A stretch of DNA of 16,793 nt from an uncultured Prevotella sp. (GCA_900543975.1 UQTI01000064.1:1-16793); one strand, 5' to 3'. Counted from the stretch's first letter, positions 6,074-13,735 are shown. Notes: a model not told the origin generated them from the letters alone. A program made the numbers and translations.

Positions 6074-6676
6074 TTAAGCTGAAACGACAACAGGAAGACC
6101 TGTAGCGCCAGAAAAGTCACCATTCTCCGTCTCGATCTTGCCAGGATAGAAAGGAGCAGGATACTCGTCGTCTGCAACAGCCTGAATCGTTGTTGAGTTG
6201 GTATCTGTAGCAGCCTTGCCTGTATCTTGAGACAGAGACAGTTCAGGAGTGAAAGCTTCTGAACCGATCATGCGAGCTTTTCCATTGCGTTGCACGAAGA
6301 GATATACCATCTCATCGTTGTTAGCCTGTGCAATATAGCCAGAGATCTCTTCTTCAGTACCAGGAGCTACAGCGGAACCAGTGACCTTGAAAGTTTTAGA
6401 TCCAAATGTTCCCTGCGACTCAACCTGTAGCTGCGATTCGTTAGGAATAAGAGCAATCTTATGCCATTTCTTGTCGCTTGCGAGTTTAAAATCGCCTGTA
6501 TACTTAGCAACCTCGGCAAGAGTCTTTGGAGCTTCAGTACCAATTGTGGGCCAAGTCAGAATGTCATTCTTGGAAATGCCATAGAGATAGCCACGAATAC
6601 CAGGCAGTGACTTTTTGCCTGGGCAGAAATTAATGTCGCTGTAAATAGAGTCAGCGCCCGTACAATTTGTTGCCAT
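6074..6676 (-). CDS. Probable virion structural protein (tail-tube-like or head accessory)
   Basis: A 200-residue protein with few long helices and many short beta-like segments, consistent with a beta-rich virion protein. It begins MATNCTGADSIYSD, then LPGIRGYLYGISKNDILTWP. A central FKVTGSA, YLFVQRNGKARMIG and a C-terminal ATDTNSTTIQ precede EYPAPFY. I recall similar proteins after the capsid gene in Bacteroidales phages, sometimes thought to be tail tube or major structural proteins. It sits between the capsid gene and a terminator, flanked by hairpins, as expected for an abundant product. I cannot separate tail tube from head decoration by eye. A tail-tube match would argue that the full element makes tails. 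Confidence 0.5.
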   Translation of the reverse strand: MATNCTGADSIYSDINFCPGKKSLPGIRGYLYGISKNDILTWPTIGTEAPKTLAEVAKYTGDFKLASDKKWHKIALIPNESQLQVESQGTFGSKTFKVTGSAVAPGTEEEISGYIAQANNDEMVYLFVQRNGKARMIGSEAFTPELSLSQDTGKAATDTNSTTIQAVADDEYPAPFYPGKIETENGDFSGATGLPVVVSA

Positions 6677-6704
6677 ATATGAAATTTTATTGGTTTAGAA
6701 AGGA

Positions 6705-6735
6705 CAAGCAGCCGGGCATTACACCCGACCACTTG
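6705..6735 (-). other. Hairpin between the capsid gene and the next virion gene
   Basis: A 12-bp stem (arms 6705-6716 and 6724-6735, three G-U pairs on the minus strand) has a 7-base loop and is followed by TCCTTTCT. The U-tract is weak, so it may be a leaky terminator or an mRNA-stabilising structure that tunes capsid expression relative to downstream genes. Confidence 0.6.
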
Positions 6736-6764
6736 TTTATATATAGAAAAAAGCGACCACTCTC

Positions 6765-7778
6765 TTAACCTGCGTTCTTACGCCAATAGCGTAGCATGTC
6801 AGGTGAAACCGTTTCAAGCTGTACACCGAAGAAGTAGTTCATGACGAAGTCCACGTCGTAGTGATTCTTCAGCGATTTCTCTACAAGGAACGTCTCATCA
6901 TCGGTCTTCTGGTTGTAGAGGAGATAAGCATTGTTCTTTGGGGTGAGCATCATGAAGTCGTTCGGCACACAAGGCAGAGGCACGAACTCAACATTGCTTG
7001 CACCGTCAAGCGTCTTCTTATCATACGTCTGGTTGTAAGGCAGAGAGCCGTGGTTGGTCTGATAAGCCTCTGTGTAGAAGTGATAAGCTTGGTCACTCAA
7101 GAACAGTTTGAGCTGTTGAGAGTGTAGCTTAGCAGTAGCAAGAGCGTTGCCTACCTCATTCCAGTAAAAATCCTTGATGATGTCTTCAGCATTGTCTGCT
7201 GTGATAGAATCTTTGCCTTCAACGAGGTTGCCGATCTCCTTAGAGATCAGCACTTTCTGAAGTGCGTTTGTACCCGCAATATCGTTCTCGAGAATAGTCT
7301 GGAATCCGTTGAACCACTTTGCCGTCTTTGTAGAATCAGTAGAATCGTGTTTAGCTGTGAACGAGTTCATCAGCATGTTTTCGCCCACCTTTTTGACAAG
7401 ATATGCGCACACCTGCACAACGATAGGCACATTTTTCAGTGCGTCGCCCTTGGTCACATTGCTACCCCAAATAGACTGGTAAATAGCGTTAGGGTCAATG
7501 CCCTGCACGATGTTTCCGAAGAAAGTTTCAAACACACGAGGAGTAATTGTCACATCAGCATCTTCGAACTTTGTCTTTGAGTAGTTGCTGATCTCGGCGT
7601 TGGCAGCCATCTGGCTAACAGTCTCCTTGTAGCGGATGCCTGTGCGCACATTCATGTGCTGTGCAAGAGCCTGCATGGCCAAGAAAGGCATGACAATAAA
7701 ATCCTTGCGATAGGTCTGAAAAGTTGTTGAAAGCTCTTGAGCTCCATATGTAACATTACCTACTTTAATATCAGCCAT
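6765..7778 (-). CDS. Major capsid protein (HK97-type fold, inferred)
   Basis: A 337-residue protein, normal size for a processed-scaffold capsid protein. It starts 2 bases after the protease-scaffold gene stops, the classical protease, scaffold, capsid order. The N-terminal MADIKVGNVTYGAQ and FIVMPFLAMQALAQ segments precede GIRYKETV and a TITPRVFETFFGNIVQGIDP region. The C-terminus ends LETVSPDMLRYW. No catalytic motif is present. The fold is assigned from neighbour genes, size and its mixed helix-strand character, not from a signature. It is the likely shell protein of the virion, or of a capsid that packages this element. Confidence 0.8.
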   Translation of the reverse strand: MADIKVGNVTYGAQELSTTFQTYRKDFIVMPFLAMQALAQHMNVRTGIRYKETVSQMAANAEISNYSKTKFEDADVTITPRVFETFFGNIVQGIDPNAIYQSIWGSNVTKGDALKNVPIVVQVCAYLVKKVGENMLMNSFTAKHDSTDSTKTAKWFNGFQTILENDIAGTNALQKVLISKEIGNLVEGKDSITADNAEDIIKDFYWNEVGNALATAKLHSQQLKLFLSDQAYHFYTEAYQTNHGSLPYNQTYDKKTLDGASNVEFVPLPCVPNDFMMLTPKNNAYLLYNQKTDDETFLVEKSLKNHYDVDFVMNYFFGVQLETVSPDMLRYWRKNAG

Positions 7779-7780
7779 TT

Positions 7781-8902
7781 TTACACGTCTTTTATAAGGT
7801 TAAACACATCGTTAGCGGTGAAGGTGCTGTTTTCTTCTAAAGGCTTCTCGTTGGTGGTATCACCAGCGGCCCTCTTAAGAGCAGCAATTTGTGTGTCCTT
7901 CTCCTTTAGCTCATTCTTAGTCTGAGCGAGCTGAGCTCTAAGTTTAGTGAGAGCATCTCCTGCATCGTTGAGCGCTTTGGAGTTGGTTTTCTCCTTTTCC
8001 TCAAGCGTCTTCAGTCTGTCGTCGATGCTCTTCATTTGCTCCTGGGTGAGGGTAATGTTGCCCTCGTCGTTTGTCTGGAAACCGTCAGTGACATTGAGCA
8101 ATGCCATGACACAAGCAAAAATTTTAATCATCTTTTGAGTTTTGATTTCTGCGTGTTGGTTACGGAAGAGGTTCTTGAGCCCCTCACACGTCTTTTGAAG
8201 AAAGCTCTGAGTTGGATTGCCTTCACCGTCAACCACAGCTGCCACCTTGACGGTGGCATCCTCTGAAGCATGTGGTTGGGGCAAAGGCGGTATGCCTACC
8301 TCCTTATAATGATTTGAGTTGTCGTAAGAGTTGACGAACTGGCCAGTGAACTCGTTAGTTGCCTTTTCGGCAGCTTTGTCCTCACGAATCTTATCTACCA
8401 GTCCGAAATCGAGAGCTTGTTGAGCAGAGAGCCAATTGCCTTTTTTCATTTGTGCCAGACATTCGTCAAGCGACTTGCCGGTCTTGTCTGCATACATTGA
8501 CGCAAGCACCTCGTCGAAAGTCTTGAGCGAATCGCGTTGAGCTTTGAGCTTTGAAATGTAAGCATCAATTTGCTCCTTATTGCTCTGTTCATATTTTTCA
8601 ATGAGGACTGAAACGTTGTGTATCAGGAAAAAGCTGCCTTTGACGATATCAATAGTTTTACAGCCCAACATGGCGATTGTGCTAATGGAGGCATTCATGC
8701 CGAAAGCATGTGCATGCACTTTGCCATGGTCACGAAAGACTTGGTTCATTTCTAAGCCATCCTTGACGAAACCACCCAAAGAACAGAAGCCGACATGCAC
8801 CTCTTTGTCCTTATTTTGATTGAGGATATAACGCACATAATCGGCTGAGCAACCGCCCCACCAACTGCCAGTGGTGCCAGATATAACGAGATTATATTTC
8901 AT
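7781..8902 (-). CDS. ClpP-like head maturation protease fused to a scaffold-like C-terminus
   Basis: A 373-residue protein. Residues 1-175 are a ClpP/S14-type protease: Ser72 in GMNASIST is the nucleophile, His95 in FFLIHNVS is the general base, and TGKSLDECLAQMKKGNWLSA followed by ALDFGLVDKI is the usual handle region. At the position of the third ClpP residue (Asp in ERDRWLSA-like sequences) there is Gly155, a change I recall in other phage head proteases. Residues about 275-373, including MKSIDDRLKTLEEKEKTN and AQLAQTKNELKEKD, form a coiled coil of scaffold type. The protease presumably removes its own scaffold and trims capsid protein during head maturation. Its own promoter lies upstream and the capsid gene follows after 2 bases. 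Confidence 0.88.
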   Translation of the reverse strand: MKYNLVISGTTGSWWGGCSADYVRYILNQNKDKEVHVGFCSLGGFVKDGLEMNQVFRDHGKVHAHAFGMNASISTIAMLGCKTIDIVKGSFFLIHNVSVLIEKYEQSNKEQIDAYISKLKAQRDSLKTFDEVLASMYADKTGKSLDECLAQMKKGNWLSAQQALDFGLVDKIREDKAAEKATNEFTGQFVNSYDNSNHYKEVGIPPLPQPHASEDATVKVAAVVDGEGNPTQSFLQKTCEGLKNLFRNQHAEIKTQKMIKIFACVMALLNVTDGFQTNDEGNITLTQEQMKSIDDRLKTLEEKEKTNSKALNDAGDALTKLRAQLAQTKNELKEKDTQIAALKRAAGDTTNEKPLEENSTFTANDVFNLIKDV

Positions 8903-8920
8903 GTCAAAATTTGTTTATGG

Positions 8921-8952
8921 CAAAGTTAATTCACAACAAAGCCCACATAAAA
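8921..8952 (-). promoter_or_regulatory. Promoter for the protease-capsid genes
   Basis: On the minus strand TAACTTTG (8921-8928) matches TAnnTTTG, and TTTTA at 8948-8952 lies 19 bp upstream. The start site would be near 8914, leaving a leader of about 12 bases to the ATG at 8902. An internal promoter here fits the high demand for capsid protein. Confidence 0.6.
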
Positions 8953-8957
8953 TACTG

Positions 8958-9371
8958 TTACACCTTAATATATGGTGGAATACGCAAGCTTTTATACGAA
9001 ATAATCACCTCGTTGAGCTGATTGTCTTTTACTGACTCGGGACAATTCTCATTTATCTCAATAGATGTAAATGGTCGCTGATCGGAGCCAATGAGAAATT
9101 GGCGGTCATCTGTAAGGGTCACTTTGAAGACAAGATGTCGGCTCCCAAAATTTAGATCATCGGACGTGTAAAGCTTCAATGTGGTTGTAACGATCCTGTT
9201 ATTGTCGTCTTTTTTGGTTGCAGACACCATTGACGGGTGAGGCTTGGCATTAATATCATGCCATTGGACAGAGCTCGGAATGCGAACTGAACGAGGAGAC
9301 AAATAGACCATACCCGAGAGTTGAGACTTGAATGCATAGGCGATAGCCTTAACAATTTTAATAGATTTCAT
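8958..9371 (-). CDS. Hypothetical phage protein, about 137 residues
   Basis: The start is placed at 9371 (MKSIKIVKAIAYAF). The frame is open to 9425, but the extra 18 residues (MFASVRCVC and following) look non-coding. Short strands with basic and Ser/Thr residues (VRIPSSVQWHDIN, TTTLKLYTSDD, VFKVTLTDDRQF) suggest a beta-rich protein. I do not recognise a family domain with certainty, although a protein of this type upstream of the head protease seems familiar from Bacteroidales phages. The function is unknown. It lies 90 bp after the 161-residue gene and shares its transcription direction. Confidence 0.65.
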   Translation of the reverse strand: MKSIKIVKAIAYAFKSQLSGMVYLSPRSVRIPSSVQWHDINAKPHPSMVSATKKDDNNRIVTTTLKLYTSDDLNFGSRHLVFKVTLTDDRQFLIGSDQRPFTSIEINENCPESVKDNQLNEVIISYKSLRIPPYIKV

Positions 9372-9460
9372 GTTATATATTATAATGTATAGTTTAAGAC
9401 ATACGCATCGAACGCTGGCGAACAAAACGCCACGTCTTGTCGTTACGAAATGTTGACAAA

Positions 9461-9946
9461 TTAACGTTTTTTATCTTCTTTAGTTCTTGACCTGCGTCGC
9501 AAATCAATTCCATGTTTGAGATACGAGTTGCGCATTCTCTGGAAGCGCATCTTGAGAGTGTAGTCATAGTCAACACTCACTCCATTGTCTTCACACCAAG
9601 CTCTGATTGCAGTGAGCAGACTACACTGACATTGTTCAATGTCGGCAAGGTCACGCCAAAGCTGTAGTCTGAATGTATCTTCGATGCACTCAGCTACAGC
9701 CTTTCGTGCTGCCGCTGACAGGTAGTTGTAAGTGACGACAGGCTTCTGCTTAGAGTCGGGAATACATATGGCCACATCATCTGCTTCGCGCAACAGAGGA
9801 GAAGCAGAAGGTTGGCGACTGAGAAAATGTCTGATGCATGCATTCTCAGCGCTTTGAGCAGGGAAGACTACAGGGTCTCCAAAATGATGTCGCAACCACT
9901 GAGCGATGAATGGTTTAATGGTAAGATAGACAAGAAATTTAGACAC
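9461..9946 (-). CDS. Conserved-type Bacteroidales phage protein of unknown function, first late gene
   Basis: A 161-residue protein. MSKFLVYLTIKPFIAQWLRH at the start, then FPAQSAENACIRHFL, VTYNYLSAAARKAVAE, and a basic C-terminus with YTLKMRFQRMRNSYLKHGID and RRRSRTKEDKKR. I recall this pattern as a widespread uncharacterised protein in Bacteroidales phages. The helical, strongly basic tail suggests nucleic-acid binding, perhaps regulation; this is inference. The ATG lies about 29 bases downstream of the expected start from a -7 box that sits inside a repressor-type palindrome. This makes it the first gene of the probably repressor-controlled structural operon. Confidence 0.7.
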   Translation of the reverse strand: MSKFLVYLTIKPFIAQWLRHHFGDPVVFPAQSAENACIRHFLSRQPSASPLLREADDVAICIPDSKQKPVVTYNYLSAAARKAVAECIEDTFRLQLWRDLADIEQCQCSLLTAIRAWCEDNGVSVDYDYTLKMRFQRMRNSYLKHGIDLRRRSRTKEDKKR

Positions 9947-9976
9947 GGCAAGTATTTTTTTGTTAGAATTTAAATT

Positions 9977-9992
9977 TCCTACAAAAATAGGA
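9977..9992. promoter_or_regulatory. Operator palindrome O3 over a late -7 box
   Basis: TCCTA (9977-9981), six bases, TAGGA (9988-9992). It is the core of a larger perfect inverted repeat with arms 9972-9981 and 9988-9997. On the minus strand it contains TATTTTTG (9982-9989), an exact TAnnTTTG match about 36 bases before the ATG at 9946. A bound protein would block that promoter. The -33 element is weak, so an activator may be needed. Confidence 0.75.
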
Positions 9993-10007
9993 AATTTTGA
10001 TCAATAA

Positions 10008-10023
10008 ACCTACTTTGTAAGGG
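10008..10023. promoter_or_regulatory. Degenerate operator-like site O4
   Basis: ACCTA (10008-10012), six bases, AAGGG (10019-10023). The left half and the following CTTT match the operator at 14762. The right half is poor. Its centre is 31 bp, three helical turns, from O3, which would allow cooperative binding. Confidence 0.4.
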
Positions 10024-10103
10024 CAAAAGTCTCGTTACAAGTCGTTTTTTCGCTGTGTTGTCTTCCCTTCGCGTTAGTTCTGTTATAATTTTGTACGAAA
10101 AAG

Positions 10104-10291
10104 TTGTGAAATTGTGATTTGTAAATTCCAATTTGCAAAGATATGATAATCAGTGTTTTGCAGAAAAACGAGTTTGTGTTGCAATTTGTGAAGGCCTTTT
10201 GAAAATTGTGACATGGGGAGGTTTAGTGTGAGCCGTTGCAAAAATATTTTTTTTGTGAACAAGTTGTGAAGGCTTTTGTGATAATTCGTGA
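10104..10291 (+). repeat. TTGTGA iteron-like repeats, candidate replication origin
   Basis: Seven exact TTGTGA copies on the plus strand start at 10104, 10112, 10186, 10206, 10253, 10264 and 10276, with one near-copy (TCGTGA) at 10286. Two copies extend to TTGTGAAGGC followed by T-rich sequence (10186 and 10264). The whole gap 9947-10560 (614 bp) has no convincing gene. It lies directly downstream of the primase-helicase gene. Clustered direct repeats in an AT-rich gap next to a replication gene are typical of a replication origin, but this is inference. Confidence 0.5.
10118..10168 (-). promoter_or_regulatory. Promoter with inverted repeat in the origin region
   Basis: On the minus strand TATCTTTG (10136-10143) matches TAnnTTTG, with TTTTT at 10164-10168 as -33 after 20 bp. 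An inverted repeat, TTTGTAAATT (10118-10127), CC, AATTTGCAAA (10130-10139), one mismatch, covers the expected start site and overlaps the -7 box. A transcript would run about 180 bases before the ATG at 9946, through O4 and O3. It could feed the late genes or supply an origin primer RNA. Confidence 0.55.
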
Positions 10292-10481
10292 CAAGCTGTA
10301 ACCCCCTTTATTATCTTATATTTTTGTTCTTTTGGAACTCCATATTACAAAATCACAAAGTTTTTGTACAAAAAAGAAGAGGGTGTCGGGGGAATGACGA
10401 AGCCGTCTTTATAGTCGCGCCTATAAAATGCTGTGGAAAAATGGAACACTTTTTTAGAGGATGTCGGTCGTTTTGTGAACG

Positions 10482-10524
10482 AAAAAGGCGGACAGCGCAG
10501 GTTTGGAATACCTGTCTGTCCGCC
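10482..10524 (-). terminator. Rho-independent terminator after the primase-helicase
   Basis: On the minus strand GGCGGACAG pairs perfectly with CTGTCCGCC (9 bp). An inner ACAGGT/ACCTG stem is included, and TTTTTCG follows. It begins 37 bases after the stop at 10561 and separates the replication gene from the structural operon. Confidence 0.9.
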
Positions 10525-10560
10525 CTCGTATTGAAGATTAAAGCGAAATGATAATGTGAT

Positions 10561-13479
10561 TTAGAATGGTGTGTCTTCGTCTGCCGGGAAAATAATGTTT
10601 TGTTCGGTCGCGTCTAATTTGGTGTCTAACGGCATTGAGCGTATATAAATCATGTCTTTAGTCTTGCGCTTGTCTGGCGTAATCATGACTGAGCGTTGAA
10701 TTCGTCCGCCAGTGTTGCACAAGTCAGGAGGATTCATGCAGTCTATCCAGAGGCAGAGCTTACAGAAAGACTTTAGCTTTTTTGTAAAAGCCTGCATCGT
10801 GATCCTGTTCACGTTAGCGAAGCGCTGATACTCGTTGAACACCTCGTCACGCGGCAGATACTCATCGAGGTGGTCACTTTCAGGCGAGAAGTAACCCTCG
10901 GCCCAATCTTCGAAGTTCGCGCCCATGGAAGCCTTAAGATGTCGTTTCTCCATGTTGGCCATGGGAGGCTGTGGCTTTAAACCGAAATCTTTAAGAGAGA
11001 GGTAAAGTCTACAGCATTGAAGCCAAAAGTTAAGATCTGCATTCCATTCGTCTTCTGTGTAATCGTAGGCGTACAGCGTTTTGTTGAAGTCGTCACGAAT
11101 CGTTCTTGTCTCTCTGTAGTCGTTATCTTCAGTCTTCTGATGATACCAGTCGCTGAACACCATGTACAACGATCTGGCTTCAGACGACGGGTCAAAGTCT
11201 TGAGGCACATAATTCGTTGTGAAAGCGAGTTTGGGTGACTCGTCGAAGCCGATAGTGAACGATCTGTTGTTCTTCGGATTGACAGTCATGTCACTCGTGA
11301 TGTTGTCATAGAATAGGCCGAGGTTGAGGTAGCGGTCGCAGTCATCGACGAGTAGAAGGTCTGTATACTGACTAACTTGATCGAAGACATGCGGGTTGTC
11401 CATCAACTTAGGATTACGTCCCGACAGTTTGACCGTCTTCATCATAAAGCTCAGAACCTTGAAGAAGAACGATTTGCCAGAACGGCCATTGCATTCATCC
11501 TCTTCGCCGATTTTGTTGTCCATGGCCAATGGTGCCCAAGCTCTCACGAAATCTTTATAACGGTGTAGCATGTAACCGAAAGTAAAGATCTTATTAATAA
11601 GGTTCTGCTTCTGCTCAGCTATCTCATTCGGCTGTAAGCCTTCTCCGTCAATTCTGAACGGGTTTACCTCTATATATGCAGCAGCTGCCTCTCTATCCTC
11701 GCCGAAGCGAATCTCTGTCTCTTCGCGCCAATATAGGCGCGACGTGTTTATAAGATAGCCGAAGAAATGGCTTTTTACGCTCATAATCTCGATGTCGAGA
11801 AGAGTCCGGCCATCTGCCCCATCTTTCTTTGAAATATGAAACATATCAGGCAGAACTTTGAAGCGATGAGGTATAACATCTTCCTCCCAAACAAAATTGT
11901 GCAAATCATCAGCTCCAGGATCATACGACTTGATGCCGTCAGGATGTGCATCTGTAGGCTTGCAGACCTCAATGGTCTTGTTAGGGAAGAAGAAATATTG
12001 CGAATTCGGCGTGTAATTGGTGAAATTCAAATCAATCTCCTGAAGTGATTCAAGAGCAGCAGGTGAAAGCTTTGTTGTGTTAAGTACAAGGTTGAGGATA
12101 TTACGATCTTCGAAACGTTCAACGACCCATCTGCGGATGAATTCTCTCACCTCTTTCACATTGACACGTTTGACTATGTTGCCCTCGATGCGTATGAACT
12201 GTGTCACAGCCGAATTTTCGTCATGCAAGGCATAAAAGCCGTTTAGTTGAAGGAAATTATAAAGGCAAGCTGTGTCAACCTCTGTTTTCATCTTGCCATC
12301 CTTGTTATAGTATTGTATCCAAAACTTTGCCGGCATTGCAACTCTAAGCAGGTTCTTGAAGTCTTTGCGCTCGCTGTGGATCTCAAGCCAGTCACGCAAG
12401 TCTTTGCGTGGCTTTCCACGATTGTCTCGATATGTCTGAAGCTTGTCGGGGAGCCATGCTGTATGAATGTCAATGAAGCGCAGAGCAAGCTCACGCCCTT
12501 TGCGGCGGCCTGTCTCGTCAATGTCTGGTATATTATACAAAACCTCTACATATTTCATTATTTCTTTATACTCCTCGATGGAGAGCTGATAGGTCTCCGA
12601 GTTGAACCACAGAGGATAATACCCCATAGACTTGCAGCAAAGAGAGTCGCGCTCTCCAGAGCAAATAACAGCTTCAGGAAGCTTTTGCTCTTTATAAGGC
12701 TTGCCATCTTCATGAGCAGCAGTCCACTCCCTCTCTTGCTGTGCGTTATAATCGCGGTAAGCCTTCTTCAGCTCTGCAAGCCCATTGATATAGAATCGAG
12801 GTTTTGCACCTGCAGGAGTGTATGAGAAGCGGAATCCTTTATCACAATTGAAAGGCTCATACACTTTATAGAACTTTTCCTCCTGCTGATTGCCGACGGC
12901 CTCCTTTATAACGCATTCGCGCATAAATATCGGGTAGTTATCTGTAGAGTGTTTAACCGTCACTTTACGATCTTTGACATTTGTTATCCACTTTACAGAG
13001 TGCCAATGCAGGGCATCGACATCAGCTTGTGTGACTTTAGGGCCAAGAGCCTTGAGTTCTACTTCTGTAAACTTGTTTTTCAGTTCAAAAGATCGTGAAC
13101 CGTCGCGTTCATCAGAACGCGCCTCACGTTGGCGAATTTCCGGACGATTGATCGAGCGGTCAAGCTCATCGTGTATGTCATATTGGGCTGCAAGCTGTAA
13201 TATGGCCTCATTAAACCGTGAGCGGTCGAATCCGTTTTCGCGCATAAAGATGTCTATTGCGTTTTCTCCACGCCCTTCACCTCCAAAGTCGGTGACTTGC
13301 CATATAGTGCCATATTTCTTAGAGTTGTATTGCCGCAATGAAGCTGACGGTGTTCGCTCATTCCTTATAGAGAAATGTTTGTTCTTCTTCTCGACACATT
13401 CTCTTGCCTGAGGATAGATTGACAATATTATATCCAAACCTCCCCGCGTTGCGTTTAGTATTTGTTCAACTGTTATCAT
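10561..13479 (-). CDS. Phage DNA primase-helicase (CHC2-like, TOPRIM, SF3 helicase)
   Basis: A 972-residue protein. Residues about 30-110 follow the CHC2 primase zinc-domain pattern (NERTPSASL, then ENAIDIFMRENG), but the zinc-binding cysteines and histidine are absent. A TOPRIM-like core near 268-330 shows the acid in VICSGERDSL and an Asp-x-Asp in NIPDIDETG. The C-terminal helicase has Walker A NGRSGKSFFF near 664-672 and Walker B LLLVDDCD near 707-713, the layout of SF3/D5-type ATPases. It should prime and unwind element DNA and makes the element at least partly self-sufficient in replication initiation. It has its own promoter and ends in a strong terminator next to the candidate origin. 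Domain positions are counted by eye. Confidence 0.88.
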   Translation of the reverse strand: MITVEQILNATRGGLDIILSIYPQARECVEKKNKHFSIRNERTPSASLRQYNSKKYGTIWQVTDFGGEGRGENAIDIFMRENGFDRSRFNEAILQLAAQYDIHDELDRSINRPEIRQREARSDERDGSRSFELKNKFTEVELKALGPKVTQADVDALHWHSVKWITNVKDRKVTVKHSTDNYPIFMRECVIKEAVGNQQEEKFYKVYEPFNCDKGFRFSYTPAGAKPRFYINGLAELKKAYRDYNAQQEREWTAAHEDGKPYKEQKLPEAVICSGERDSLCCKSMGYYPLWFNSETYQLSIEEYKEIMKYVEVLYNIPDIDETGRRKGRELALRFIDIHTAWLPDKLQTYRDNRGKPRKDLRDWLEIHSERKDFKNLLRVAMPAKFWIQYYNKDGKMKTEVDTACLYNFLQLNGFYALHDENSAVTQFIRIEGNIVKRVNVKEVREFIRRWVVERFEDRNILNLVLNTTKLSPAALESLQEIDLNFTNYTPNSQYFFFPNKTIEVCKPTDAHPDGIKSYDPGADDLHNFVWEEDVIPHRFKVLPDMFHISKKDGADGRTLLDIEIMSVKSHFFGYLINTSRLYWREETEIRFGEDREAAAAYIEVNPFRIDGEGLQPNEIAEQKQNLINKIFTFGYMLHRYKDFVRAWAPLAMDNKIGEEDECNGRSGKSFFFKVLSFMMKTVKLSGRNPKLMDNPHVFDQVSQYTDLLLVDDCDRYLNLGLFYDNITSDMTVNPKNNRSFTIGFDESPKLAFTTNYVPQDFDPSSEARSLYMVFSDWYHQKTEDNDYRETRTIRDDFNKTLYAYDYTEDEWNADLNFWLQCCRLYLSLKDFGLKPQPPMANMEKRHLKASMGANFEDWAEGYFSPESDHLDEYLPRDEVFNEYQRFANVNRITMQAFTKKLKSFCKLCLWIDCMNPPDLCNTGGRIQRSVMITPDKRKTKDMIYIRSMPLDTKLDATEQNIIFPADEDTPF

Positions 13480-13504
13480 TTTCGCTTATTTAAATCTTTA
13501 GCTA

Positions 13505-13537
13505 CAAAGTTATAGGTTGCTGTGTTCATGTGAAAAA
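13505..13537 (-). promoter_or_regulatory. Promoter for the primase-helicase
   Basis: On the minus strand TAACTTTG (13505-13512) matches TAnnTTTG exactly, with TTTTT at 13533-13537 and a 20-bp spacer. The start site would be near 13498, about 19 bases before the ATG at 13479. The same -33/-7 pair occurs before the methyltransferase gene. Confidence 0.7.
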
Positions 13538-13615
13538 CGCGAAGCACAGCGAAAAGTCCAAAGTCACGAGGTCACAAAACAACTGTGTCAACGCTCATTT
13601 GTCTCAAAACAATAT

Positions 13616-13735
13616 TCAAGCATAATCATTGCATGCTATAATTTCAATATACTCAATGTATGTCTTTTTCATTGAGCACCATTGCCCGTTAATGCAATTT
13701 CTTTTGTGCTTGCATAATTCGCATTTTAAGATCAT
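13616..13735 (-). CDS. Small Cys-rich protein, 39 residues
   Basis: The reading frame from the ATG at 13735 encodes MILKCELCKHKRNC, then GQWCSMKKTYIEY and a final Cys near the end. The C-x2-C-x5-C-x5-C spacing followed by Tyr-Ile-Glu-Tyr and a last Cys looks like a small metal-binding protein that recurs in Bacteroidales phages and plasmids. The function is unknown; a zinc-binding regulator or anti-host factor is possible. The frame is open further upstream to 13834, inside the previous gene, but only this part looks protein-like. It overlaps the end of the 91-residue gene by 47 bases. Confidence 0.55.
   Translation of the reverse strand: MILKCELCKHKRNCINGQWCSMKKTYIEYIEIIACNDYA

Noticed and set aside
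10288..10551. Plus-strand 87-residue reading frame in the origin region
   Set aside because: It runs through the terminator stem at 10487-10524, has an atypical composition and shows no domain pattern. The region is better explained as regulatory.
12247..13411. Plus-strand frames of 145-192 residues within the primase-helicase gene
   Set aside because: They are antisense to a long gene with TOPRIM and SF3 motifs and show no protein pattern of their own.
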